Origin: Aquisediminimonas sp031376385
GTDB taxonomy: Bacteria > Pseudomonadota > Alphaproteobacteria > Sphingomonadales > Sphingomonadaceae
Length of the DNA stretch: 64,000 nt
Direction: 5' to 3'
Assembly: GCA_031376385.1 (NCBI GenBank)
Contig: JANMDQ010000027.1
Coordinates: 51,799-115,798 of the forward strand
A model generated the notes under the pieces. The model saw nothing but the letters and a program-made list of their open reading frames with translations, was not told where the DNA came from and made no database searches. How positions within the stretch are numbered: the stretch's first letter is position 1; each line of letters opens with the position of its first letter. Positions 24,269 to 33,157 of this stretch are shown piece after piece. The translations under genes and the position numbers were made by a program.

Positions 24269-27200
24269 TCATTCCGCGGCGACTGAGGTAGCGGCTATCC
24301 GCTCCCCCTCAAGCCGCTTGAGTGCCGCTGCATAATCACGCGGCATGATTTTGACGAACCGTGAACAGGTCATAGCCCAGTCATCAAGCAGCGCGCGCGC
24401 GCGTTTGCTGCCCGTGTGCAAATGATGCCGTTCAAGCAAGATGCGCAACCGTTCGGTGGAGTGATAAAGCATATCGCCCATCCCATTGTCCCACACGCTT
24501 AACGGGCGCTGTTGCGGGCGGCCTGTGCCTTCTTCACCCGTTGGATCAGGCACAATGGCTTCGATATCGACCATCGCCATGTTGCACCGTTCGCGGAACA
24601 GGCCGTCTTCGTCATAGACATAAGCCACGCCGCCCGACATGCCGGCGGCGAAATTACGCCCGGTTTTGCCGAGCACAACCACCACGCCGCCTGTCATATA
24701 CTCGCAGCCATGATCGCCGGTGCCTTCAACGACAGTCAACGCGCCGGAATTGCGGACCGCAAAGCGTTCACCTGCAACACCGTTGAAATAGGCCTCACCC
24801 GCGATGGCCCCATACAGCACAGTATTGCCAACGATTATGTTCGCCAGCGGATCACGTTTCACATGGCTGGGCTGGCGCACGATGATGCGTCCGCCAGAAA
24901 GGCCTTTACCAACATAGTCATTCGCATCGCCAGTTAGATCCGCAGTAACACCATGTGCTAGAAACGCGCCAAAGCTTTGCCCCGCAACGCCAGTGAAGCG
25001 CAGCTGGATGCAATTATCAGGCAAGCCGTCATGGCCATAGAGTTTTGCAACCACACCGGACAGCATTGCACCAATGGTGCGATTGCCATTCTTAACTTCG
25101 CGTTCAATGAGCACCGCTTCGCCGCGTTCAAGCGCAGGGGCAGCAGCAGCAATTAGATCATTGTCGAGTGCGGCTTCCAGTCCGTGATTCTGTGTTTCCA
25201 CTTGCATCAGCGATGCACCGGCAGGCAATTCAACCTGATGGAGGATGCGGGACAGATCAACGCCCTGCGCCTTCCAATGGTCGATCGCTGTCGACATGTT
25301 GATTTTGTCCACGCGACCAATCATTTCAGCGACGGTGCGGAACCCCATTTCCGCCATGATCAGGCGCAATTCTTCTGCAACGAAGAAGAAATAGTTGATC
25401 ACATGTTCAGGCTGACCGTTGAACCGCTTGCGCAGGACTGGGTCTTGGGTGGCCACGCCCACGGGGCATGTGTTCAAATGGCATTTGCGCATCATGATGC
25501 ACCCTGCCGCAATCAGCGGAGCGGTGGCAAAGCCGAACTCATCAGCGCCGAGAAGCGCACCAATCGCCACATCACGGCCGGTGCGCAGGCCGCCATCGAC
25601 TTGCACTGCAATGCGTGACCGCAGGTTGTTGAGCAGCAAAGTCTGCTGCGTCTCAGCCAGACCAATTTCCCAAGGGGAGCCTGCATGGGTGAGGGAGGTA
25701 AGCGGAGACGCGCCTGTGCCGCCGTCATAACCCGAAATGGTGACATGATCGGCCCGTGCCTTTGATACGCCCGCCGCGACGGTGCCCACGCCGACTTCTG
25801 AAACGAGCTTAACCGAAATCCGTGCGCCAGTATTCACGTTCTTGAGGTCGTGGATCAGTTGGGCAAGGTCTTCAATCGAATAGATGTCATGATGCGGCGG
25901 TGGCGAGATGAGCCCGACGCCGGGCGTTGAATGGCGTAGCTTGGCAATGTCAGCATTCACCTTGTCACCCGGCAATTGCCCGCCTTCGCCAGGCTTTGCG
26001 CCTTGTGCCATTTTGATTTGGATGTCGTCTGCATTGGTCAGATATTCTGCCGTGACGCCAAAGCGTCCCGACGCGACTTGCTTGATCGCAGAGCGCATGG
26101 AATCGCCGTTTGCCATTCGCGTGTAGCGATCAGAGGATTCCCCTCCTTCGCCGGTGTTGGACCGCGCACCGATGCGGTTCATGGCAATGGCCAGCGTAGT
26201 ATGCGCTTCGCGACTAATGGAGCCGAGGCTCATCGCACCTGTGGCAAAGCGTTTGACGATTTCCGTCGCAGGTTCAACTTCGCTGATATCGAGTGGAACG
26301 GGCGCTTTCGTGAGCTCCATCAGCCCGCGAATGGTCAGCAGCCGCTTGCTCTGTTCGTTGATGCTCTTGGCAAATTCAGCGTAGTTTTTCGGATCATTTC
26401 CGCGCACTGCATGTTGCAACTGAGCGACTGATTCCGGCGTCCAGGCATGTTCTTCACCGCGCTGACGATAGCCGTAGATACCACCGACATCGAGCATCGT
26501 CTTGTAGATGGGATTGTTGCCATAAGCTGTGGCGTGGCGGCGCACGGTCTCCTCCGCGACTTCAACCAAACCAATGCCTTCGATGGTGGTTGCGGTGCCT
26601 TTGAAATAGTGATCAACGAACGCGCTAGACAGGCCAATCGCATCGAAAATCTGGGCGCCGCAATAGGATTGATAGGTCGAAATGCCCATTTTGGACATGA
26701 CCTTCAACACGCCTTTGCCGATGGCCTTGATGTAGTTTTTCTGCACCTCGTAAGTGGTCAGCGGAATGGCTTGGCGAACGCGGATTTCTTCGAGCGTTTC
26801 AAACGCCACATAGGGGTTGATCGCTTCCGCCCCGTAACCGGCCAGCGCACAGAAATGATGCACTTCGCGCGCTTCACCTGTTTCAACGACAAGGCCGGTC
26901 TGCATCCGCAATCCTTGGCGGACGAGATGATGATGGACAGCAGCTGTTGCCAACAGGGCAGGGATCGCAATGCGTTCCAACCCCTGCGCGCGGTCGGATA
27001 AGATCAGGATATTTTTGTCCTGCAACACAGCCTCAGTCGCGGCCCAGCACATTTCTTTCAGAGCCACTTCAAGTCCGCCTGCGCCGCTGTTCGCATCCCA
27101 AGTTATGTCAATGGTTTCTGCGCGAAACGCCGCATCCAATTGCACTTCGACCGAACGAATTTTGGCCAAGTCAGCATTGCTCAGAATCGGTTGATCGACT

Positions 27201-28909
27201 TCAAGGCGCTTATGCGTTCCCGCTTCGCGTCCCAGCAAGTTCGGGCGCGGGCCAATCATCGAAACGAGCGACATCACCAGTTCCTCGCGGATCGGGTCAA
27301 TCGGTGGGTTGGTGACTTGCGCAAAATTCTGCTTGAAATAATCATATAGCAGCCGCGATTTGGCGGAGAGGACCGCGATGGGCGTATCTGTGCCCATTGA
27401 CCCAATCGGGTCTTCACCGGCGCGCGCCATGGGTTCTAAGAAGCGGCTGATATCTTCCTGCGTGTAGCCAAAGGCCTGTTGCTTATCGAGCAGCGTCGTA
27501 GGGTCATTGGCCAGCGCAGGTTCGATTACTTCAACTTCGTCCAAGTCTTTAAGCTTATACTGAGCAGCTTTCAGCCACGCTGCGTAAGGCTTTGCCGCAG
27601 ACAGTTCGGCCTTTATCTCAGCATCCTCAATGATGCGGCCTTCTTCAAGATCAATGAGAAGCATCTTGCCGGGCTGCAACCGCCATTTGCGGATGATATT
27701 GTCTTCCTTAACCGGCAAAACGCCGGACTCAGACGCCATAATAACCAGATCATCGTCGGTTACACAGAAGCGTGCAGGGCGAAGGCCGTTCCGGTCCAGC
27801 GTCGCGCCAATCTGACGCCCATCTGTGAACGCAATCGCGGCGGGGCCATCCCATGGCTCCATCAGGGCGGCATGATATTCGTAAAAGGCCTTGCGCCCCT
27901 CATCCATCAGCGGATCGGTGGACCACGCCTCTGGGATCAGCATCATAACGGCCTGTGCCAGCGGATATCCGCCAGCCAGCAGCAATTCGAGCGCGTTGTC
28001 GAGGCATGCCGTGTCCGACTGACCATGCGGAATGAGGGGCCACATTTTATCAAGGTCTGTGCCGAGCAGGTCTGACTCCATCGTGCGACGGCGCGCGTTC
28101 ATCCAGTTCACGTTACCGCGCACTGTGTTGATTTCGCCATTGTGTGCGATGAACCGGTAAGGGTGGGCGAGCTTCCAGCTTGGGAAAGTATTGGTCGAAA
28201 AGCGTTGGTGCACCAGTGCAAGCGCCGACGTGCAGAGCGGATCGTGCAGGTCAGTATAAAAACTGCCGACTTGACCCGCCAGCAGAAGGCCTTTGTAAAC
28301 AATCGTTCGCGTCGAAAAGCTGGGCATATACAGCTGCGACAGGCCAGACAGATCAAGCTTTTCTTCTAGTACGCGAAGAGGATTCTGTGCCTGTTTGCGG
28401 ATCGAAAGCAACTTTCTTTCAAAAGCATCTTGATCCGGGGTCGATTCGCCGCGTCCGATAATGGCTTGGCGAATCACTGGCATCTGTTCGATGACTGCAA
28501 CGCCAAGGCCCTCGGTGTTGGTCGGCACATCGCGCCAGCCGATCAGAGTCTGACCTTCTTTGACGATGAATTGTTCAAAATGGGCGATAGCAAAGTCACG
28601 TGCGGCGTCCTCCTGCGGCAGGAAGCACATCGCAACGGCATAATCGCCGGGTTGGGGCAGACTGAGGCCTGCGTCGCTGGCCCAATTGCGCAGTAAAGCG
28701 TCTGGAATCTGGATTAAAATTCCGGCACCATCGCCTAGCAGGGGGTCTGCGCCAACGGCGCCGCGATGATCGAGATTAAGAAGGATTTCGAGTCCCTGGC
28801 GAACAATTTTATTCGATTTGGCTCCACCAATATGCGCGACAAAGCCAACGCCGCAGGCGTCGTGTTCGTTACGAGGATCATAAAGACCCTGACGTGGTGG
28901 TTGGGTCAT
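24269..28909 (-). CDS. gltB: Glutamate synthase, large (alpha) subunit
   Basis: Produces two glutamates from glutamine and 2-oxoglutarate. The 1546-aa chain starts MTQPPRQGLYDPRNEHDACGVGF, so Cys19 becomes the amidotransferase nucleophile after propeptide removal. The FMN/synthase region includes GGEGGESSDRY and PGEGGQLPGDKV. The [3Fe-4S] cysteines are in CIMMRKCHLNTCPVG, and the C-terminal beta-helix is Gly-rich (GLSGGRIIV, YMTGGVVVVLG). ATG 28909 is chosen because AGGA lies 8 bases upstream and it fits the propeptide; the open frame extends to 28996. Confidence 0.97.
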   Translation of the reverse strand: MTQPPRQGLYDPRNEHDACGVGFVAHIGGAKSNKIVRQGLEILLNLDHRGAVGADPLLGDGAGILIQIPDALLRNWASDAGLSLPQPGDYAVAMCFLPQEDAARDFAIAHFEQFIVKEGQTLIGWRDVPTNTEGLGVAVIEQMPVIRQAIIGRGESTPDQDAFERKLLSIRKQAQNPLRVLEEKLDLSGLSQLYMPSFSTRTIVYKGLLLAGQVGSFYTDLHDPLCTSALALVHQRFSTNTFPSWKLAHPYRFIAHNGEINTVRGNVNWMNARRRTMESDLLGTDLDKMWPLIPHGQSDTACLDNALELLLAGGYPLAQAVMMLIPEAWSTDPLMDEGRKAFYEYHAALMEPWDGPAAIAFTDGRQIGATLDRNGLRPARFCVTDDDLVIMASESGVLPVKEDNIIRKWRLQPGKMLLIDLEEGRIIEDAEIKAELSAAKPYAAWLKAAQYKLKDLDEVEVIEPALANDPTTLLDKQQAFGYTQEDISRFLEPMARAGEDPIGSMGTDTPIAVLSAKSRLLYDYFKQNFAQVTNPPIDPIREELVMSLVSMIGPRPNLLGREAGTHKRLEVDQPILSNADLAKIRSVEVQLDAAFRAETIDITWDANSGAGGLEVALKEMCWAATEAVLQDKNILILSDRAQGLERIAIPALLATAAVHHHLVRQGLRMQTGLVVETGEAREVHHFCALAGYGAEAINPYVAFETLEEIRVRQAIPLTTYEVQKNYIKAIGKGVLKVMSKMGISTYQSYCGAQIFDAIGLSSAFVDHYFKGTATTIEGIGLVEVAEETVRRHATAYGNNPIYKTMLDVGGIYGYRQRGEEHAWTPESVAQLQHAVRGNDPKNYAEFAKSINEQSKRLLTIRGLMELTKAPVPLDISEVEPATEIVKRFATGAMSLGSISREAHTTLAIAMNRIGARSNTGEGGESSDRYTRMANGDSMRSAIKQVASGRFGVTAEYLTNADDIQIKMAQGAKPGEGGQLPGDKVNADIAKLRHSTPGVGLISPPPHHDIYSIEDLAQLIHDLKNVNTGARISVKLVSEVGVGTVAAGVSKARADHVTISGYDGGTGASPLTSLTHAGSPWEIGLAETQQTLLLNNLRSRIAVQVDGGLRTGRDVAIGALLGADEFGFATAPLIAAGCIMMRKCHLNTCPVGVATQDPVLRKRFNGQPEHVINYFFFVAEELRLIMAEMGFRTVAEMIGRVDKINMSTAIDHWKAQGVDLSRILHQVELPAGASLMQVETQNHGLEAALDNDLIAAAAPALERGEAVLIEREVKNGNRTIGAMLSGVVAKLYGHDGLPDNCIQLRFTGVAGQSFGAFLAHGVTADLTGDANDYVGKGLSGGRIIVRQPSHVKRDPLANIIVGNTVLYGAIAGEAYFNGVAGERFAVRNSGALTVVEGTGDHGCEYMTGGVVVVLGKTGRNFAAGMSGGVAYVYDEDGLFRERCNMAMVDIEAIVPDPTGEEGTGRPQQRPLSVWDNGMGDMLYHSTERLRILLERHHLHTGSKRARALLDDWAMTCSRFVKIMPRDYAAALKRLEGERIAATSVAAE

Positions 28910-29012
28910 GCCCAATGTCCTTTTATAGTGCCGAGATACCCCTACGCGGCTTGTGCGATTGGCTATACATAGACGAAAGGCAGAGTGAAGCCCCAAAGTG
29001 CTGAGCAGAATG

Positions 29013-30146
29013 CTACCGCGCGGCCAGCCACGCGCGGATTATATCTCCGTCCGCCCCCGGCTTTGGGAGCGTTGCCTGTGCATGGGGCCGCTTTCCATCC
29101 ATCATGATGGGTAGGGTTGGCAGATGCGTCTGCGTTCCGTCGGGCAAAGTGACGGGTTCCAATCCGCCAGACGCGGCCAAATGAGGATCATCGAACAAAT
29201 CCTCCGGCTTTCCAATCGCGGCAAATGGCAAACCAGTGCCATCCAGCTTCGCGATGACCTCCGCACGGGTGAAACCGCTGATCAGCGCCCGGATTTCAGG
29301 CATAATCCTGTCGCGGGCCAATACACGGGCATTATTCTTGCGAATGGCTTCATCAGCCCAGAGCATGTCGAGGTTGAATAAAGCGCAGAATTTCTCCCAC
29401 AACGCATCCGTGACCACGCCGATAAAGATCGGATCATCTTTGGTCTGGAACACATCATAAATGGCCCAAGCCGAAACGCGCGCTGGCATTGGTGCGGCTG
29501 GTTTCCTGGTAACGGCAAATTGCGCCATATGCTGGCCTACTAAATAGACCGTCGTTTCAAACAGCGATGCAATGACTTTCTGGCCAACGCCTGTCCGGTG
29601 CCGCTCCTCAAGTGCGGCCAGAATCGCGATCACGCCGAACATGCCGCCTGTAACGTCAATTACACTGGCCCCCGCGCGAAGTGGCTGCCCCGGCGGGCCG
29701 GTCATGTAAGCAAGGCCGCCCATCATCTGTGCGACTTCATCCAGCGCGGTGCGATCTTCATAAGGGCCGGGGAGGAAGCCTTTTTCGCTCGCGTAAATCA
29801 GGCGCGGATTAGCAGCCTTCAGGGTCTCATAATCCAGTCCCAACCGGTCCAGCGCACCGGGACGGAAGTTTTCGACTAGGATGTCTGCTGCCTCGCAAAG
29901 CGCCTTTGCCGTCGCGATCCCGTCTTCGGATTTCAGATCGAGGCAGATGCTTTGCTTGTGCCGATTATACATGGCGAAATAGCCCGCGCCGGACCCAAGC
30001 AAATTCCGCGTCTGGTCCCCGCCTTCGGGTTCAATGCGGATGACTTCAGCACCTAGGCTTGCTAGGATATGCCCCACAGCCGGACCCATCACCATGTGCG
30101 TAAATTCAATCACGCGAATGCCGGATAGGGGAGTGGGGCCCGTCAT
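29013..30146 (-). CDS. CaiB/BaiF-family CoA transferase
   Basis: A family III CoA transferase of 377 aa that moves CoA between carboxylic acids. Landmarks are SGIRVIEFTHMVMGPAVGHILASLGAEVIRIEPEGGDQTR, quoted here only in part as RVIEFTHMVMGP, then NRHKQSICLDLKSEDG, and the catalytic Asp in LVENFRPGALDRLGLDYE or the ASVIDVTGGMFG region. The start overlaps the stop of the lyase gene upstream (ATGA). Next to an HMG-CoA-lyase-like enzyme it would load a hydroxy acid onto CoA for cleavage. The exact acid is not predictable. Confidence 0.92.
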   Translation of the reverse strand: MTGPTPLSGIRVIEFTHMVMGPAVGHILASLGAEVIRIEPEGGDQTRNLLGSGAGYFAMYNRHKQSICLDLKSEDGIATAKALCEAADILVENFRPGALDRLGLDYETLKAANPRLIYASEKGFLPGPYEDRTALDEVAQMMGGLAYMTGPPGQPLRAGASVIDVTGGMFGVIAILAALEERHRTGVGQKVIASLFETTVYLVGQHMAQFAVTRKPAAPMPARVSAWAIYDVFQTKDDPIFIGVVTDALWEKFCALFNLDMLWADEAIRKNNARVLARDRIMPEIRALISGFTRAEVIAKLDGTGLPFAAIGKPEDLFDDPHLAASGGLEPVTLPDGTQTHLPTLPIMMDGKRPHAQATLPKPGADGDIIRAWLAAR

Positions 30147-31045
30147 TGGCGAAATCCCAACGGCAAACCCGCATCTGGTGTGAACCCGTAGAGTGGCTCG
30201 CCCGGCAAGGCTGCAACAACGATATCCCTGACTTTGAGCAATTTGGGAAGATCAATGCCTGTCTTCATGCCCATCGCCTCCAGCATGTAGACCAGATCCT
30301 CTGTCACAATATTGCCGGACGCCCCCGGCGCGAAGGGGCAGCCGCCGATACCGCCGAGCGATGCGTCGAACGTCGTGATGCCTTCCTCCAATCCGGCCAG
30401 CACATTGGCAAGGCCAAGGCCGCGCGTGTTGTGCAGGTGAAGCGTGGTCAGTTTATCCGCGCCAATCGCGGCCTGCACTTTACGGACAAGGCGTTTGACT
30501 TGGGCAGGGTCGCCGTAACCAGTGGTGTCGGAGAGGCTGAATTCCTGTCCGCCTGCTTCTGCCGCAGCTTCGGCCAACCGCACGATTTGATCATCGGGGA
30601 TTGGTCCTTCCATTGTGCAACCAAACGCTGTTGAAAGCCCTACCGCGAAATGGATCTTCGCGGTTTTGGCAATTTCCGCCACAGCGCGGATTTCTGCGAT
30701 CATTTCCCCATGGCTTTTGCGGACATTTTTCAGGCTGTGCGTTTCCGACATGGAAAAGGGGATCGACATCGCGTGGACCCCAGCCTCAGCCGCACGCGCG
30801 GCGCCTTTCGCGTTGGGCACAAGCGCAACGACGGTTAAACCGAGGATTGTCTTGGCAAAAGCGACCACCTCTGCCGTATCGGCCAATTGAGGAAGGAGGG
30901 CAGGGGGCACAAAGCTCCCCACCTCAATTTCCCGGACCCCTGCGTCGGCTTCGGCCTTGATCCAGGCCTTTTTCGCGCCCAGCGACATGATCCGCTGGAT
31001 CGATTGCAACCCGTCACGGGGGCCGACTTCTGAGATGAGGATCAT
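30143..31045 (-). CDS. HMG-CoA-lyase-like enzyme
   Basis: A TIM-barrel lyase of 300 aa that splits a branched 3-hydroxyacyl-CoA into acetyl-CoA and a keto acid. It starts ILISEVGPRDGLQS, the usual N-terminus with the catalytic Asp, and has TLHLHNTRGLGLAN and the signature GGIGGCPFAPGASGNIVTED with the active-site Cys. HMG-CoA lyases, citramalyl-CoA lyases and longer-chain relatives share this pattern. The neighbouring CoA transferase and hydratase suggest a citramalyl-CoA-like substrate, which is inference. It lies in the left arm of the divergent catabolic cluster. Confidence 0.92.
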   Translation of the reverse strand: MILISEVGPRDGLQSIQRIMSLGAKKAWIKAEADAGVREIEVGSFVPPALLPQLADTAEVVAFAKTILGLTVVALVPNAKGAARAAEAGVHAMSIPFSMSETHSLKNVRKSHGEMIAEIRAVAEIAKTAKIHFAVGLSTAFGCTMEGPIPDDQIVRLAEAAAEAGGQEFSLSDTTGYGDPAQVKRLVRKVQAAIGADKLTTLHLHNTRGLGLANVLAGLEEGITTFDASLGGIGGCPFAPGASGNIVTEDLVYMLEAMGMKTGIDLPKLLKVRDIVVAALPGEPLYGFTPDAGLPLGFRQ

Positions 31046-31085
31046 CGGTCATTTCCTGATGTATGCGCCACAATATCAACCAACA

Positions 31086-31172
31086 CCGTTCGGGCTGAGC
31101 CTGTCGAAGTCCTCCCCTTCGTTAATCTTGTCAAAGGTGAAGGGAAGGCTTCGACAGGCTCAGCCCGAACGG
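31086..31172. repeat. Palindromic interspersed repeat, family A, perfect 24-base arms
   Basis: The left arm begins CCGTTCGGGCTGAGCCTGTC and the right arm ends GACAGGCTCAGCCCGAACGG; the two 24-base arms are perfectly complementary around a 39-base loop. It lies between the LeuD-like gene and the lyase gene of the left arm of the catabolic cluster. This is the best preserved member of the family in the window. Confidence 0.92.
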
Positions 31173-31193
31173 CATGTGGTGGTTGCAGAGGAG

Positions 31194-31787
31194 TCACAAA
31201 TAAACCCAGGGGCGTTTTGTGCGATCCATCAGTTGCCATTCGGCAATAGCATGCTGGTGTTTCAATGTCAGATCAATCGCATCCAACCCTTCACTCAGCA
31301 TGGTTTTACTGTCTGCATTGATATGAAAAAGCCTGAACCGTCCAGGAATTGACATGGTCTGTGCCGCCAGATCGATTGTCATTACTTGCCCGTGAAATAG
31401 AGGATCGACCGAGCGACCGCATTCAATCGGCAGGATACCATTGCGGATACAGTTGCCTTTGAAAATCGGCGCAAAACTCTCTGCGATGATACAGCGAAAG
31501 CTATATTCAGCCAGTGCCCAAACCGCATGTTCGCGGCTCGACCCGCAGCCGAAATTCTTGCCTGCCAACAGAATTTGTGCACCCGAATATTTTGGGTCAT
31601 TCAGCACGAACGCCGGGTCGGGTGTGCGAGCATCAGCGTCAATGTAACGCCACGGCGCAAACAAACCAGCTGCTAACCCTGTTTTGCCCGTGCTTTTCAT
31701 TTCTCGAGACGGGATGATCGTGTCCGTATCTACATTGTCGCGGATCAACGGGATTGCGATGCTGATGAGGGTCGTGAAAGGAGTCAT
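31194..31787 (-). CDS. Aconitase-family hydratase, small subunit (LeuD-like)
   Basis: The swivel-domain subunit (197 aa) of a two-subunit dehydratase. It shows NVDTDTIIPSREM, the substrate loop GKNFGCGSSREHAVWAL and ESFAPIFKGNCIRNGILP. The second LeuD at 53824-54420 has the more typical sequence. This copy is paired with a LeuC-like gene (ATGA overlap) in a catabolic context, so it may hydrate a substituted maleate such as citraconate or dimethylmaleate instead of isopropylmalate. The assignment of substrate is inference. Confidence 0.9.
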   Translation of the reverse strand: MTPFTTLISIAIPLIRDNVDTDTIIPSREMKSTGKTGLAAGLFAPWRYIDADARTPDPAFVLNDPKYSGAQILLAGKNFGCGSSREHAVWALAEYSFRCIIAESFAPIFKGNCIRNGILPIECGRSVDPLFHGQVMTIDLAAQTMSIPGRFRLFHINADSKTMLSEGLDAIDLTLKHQHAIAEWQLMDRTKRPWVYL

Positions 31788-33106
31788 GAGGCGGTTATCA
31801 CCCCCGCAATCGCACTCGCCGCGACAACATCCGGGCTGGCGATATGCGTACGAATACCCGGCCCCTGACGGCCCTCAAAATTGCGGTTGGTCGATGATAT
31901 GACGCGCGATCCGGCGGGAAAACTCTCCCCTCCGGCATAAAAGCAGAGCGAGCATCCACTTTCGCGCCATTCGAAGCCAGCGTCGGTGAAGATGCGATCC
32001 AGTCCTTCGGCTTCTGCGGCGCGCTTCACGCTAGATGATCCGGGAACGACAAGAGCGAGCACACCCTCTGCAACATGGTGCCCCGCAACGATGCCCGCCG
32101 CGCGGCGGAGGTCGCTCAACCGGCTGTTGGTGCAGCTGCCGATGAAGGCCACGTCAATGGGGAGGCCTGCAATCGCCTGGCCAGCCGCCAACCCCATATA
32201 GTCATTCTGAGCGGGAACGTTGGAACTCAGGGAAATACTCTGTTCAGGCGATGTGCCCCAGCTGACCATCGGGGTGATAGCGCTTGCATCGATGCTGATT
32301 TCATAAACAAAATGTGCGCCGTTGTCGCTTTTCAGATCGGACCAATCGGGCAGCGGCGCAGGGGCGTATCGGCGGCCTTTAACGTAATCGAACGTCTTGG
32401 CATCCGGCGCGATGATTCCCGTGAAGGCTGCGAATTCAGTGGCCATATTGCAGAGTGTCATCCGCCCTTCCATGTCGAGTGCTGTTACGGCGTCGCCCGC
32501 GAATTCAACGGCGCAGCCCTTGCCACCCCCCGCGCCATATTCGGCGATCAAGTGCAGGATCATGTCTTTCGCGGTCGCTCCGTCTGCCAGAATACCGTTG
32601 AACGTCACGCGCATGGTTTCGGGCTTGGTGACGCGCAGCGTGCCTGTCGCCATCGCATGTTCGGCTTCTGACGATCCGATGCCCCAGGCCAGCGCGCCGA
32701 ACGCGCCTTGGGTGCAGGTGTGGCTATCTGGCGCGATCAGGGTGAGGCCGGGAAGGATGATGCCCAATTCAGGTGAAATGACGTGAGTGATTCCTTGATC
32801 GGGATCATTCACGTCGAACAATGTGATTCCGGCAGCCTGACAGGCAGCCCGCGTGTCAGTAATGAACGCATCGCCCCCCTTCATTAACGTACCTTCGCGC
32901 CCAGGGAATGTGTCGACGATATGGTCCATCACTGCGAAAATGCGCGCAGGGTCAATCACAGGCCGCCCAGCCTCTGCCATGGAATTGAGTGCAGCAGCGC
33001 CAGTGCGCTCATGCAGGAAAACCCGGTCAATCGCGATCAGCGCGCTGCCTTCGCTTAGATCTGTCACGACATGAGGAGACCAAATTTTCTCAAACAGGGT
33101 CAGCAA
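31784..33106 (-). CDS. Aconitase-family hydratase, large subunit (LeuC-like)
   Basis: The iron-sulfur subunit (440 aa, somewhat shorter than typical LeuC). It starts LTLFEKIWSPHVV, contains PDSHTCTQGAFGALAWG with the first cluster cysteine, and GSCTNSRLSDL and SGCSLCFYAGG with the others, so the [4Fe-4S] site is complete. The start is TTG 33106, with GAAGG just upstream. It overlaps the small subunit gene by 4 bases. Neighbours argue for a catabolic hydratase. Confidence 0.9.
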   Translation of the reverse strand: MLTLFEKIWSPHVVTDLSEGSALIAIDRVFLHERTGAAALNSMAEAGRPVIDPARIFAVMDHIVDTFPGREGTLMKGGDAFITDTRAACQAAGITLFDVNDPDQGITHVISPELGIILPGLTLIAPDSHTCTQGAFGALAWGIGSSEAEHAMATGTLRVTKPETMRVTFNGILADGATAKDMILHLIAEYGAGGGKGCAVEFAGDAVTALDMEGRMTLCNMATEFAAFTGIIAPDAKTFDYVKGRRYAPAPLPDWSDLKSDNGAHFVYEISIDASAITPMVSWGTSPEQSISLSSNVPAQNDYMGLAAGQAIAGLPIDVAFIGSCTNSRLSDLRRAAGIVAGHHVAEGVLALVVPGSSSVKRAAEAEGLDRIFTDAGFEWRESGCSLCFYAGGESFPAGSRVISSTNRNFEGRQGPGIRTHIASPDVVAASAIAGVITAS

Positions 33107-33157
33107 GGGACCTTCTCACTGCGCTTGGGGAGAGGGATAGCCGCGGGTTGTCATGAT

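Noticed and set aside
28910..28996. N-terminal extension of GltB from 28996
   Set aside because: GltB needs its nucleophile Cys after a short propeptide; ATG 28909 gives 18 residues and has AGGA in place, while the extension would add 29 unrelated residues.
33107..33157. Partial family C repeat before the LeuC-like gene
   Set aside because: Only one purine/pyrimidine-rich tract (CTCTCCCCAAGCGC on the minus strand) is present without a complementary arm.
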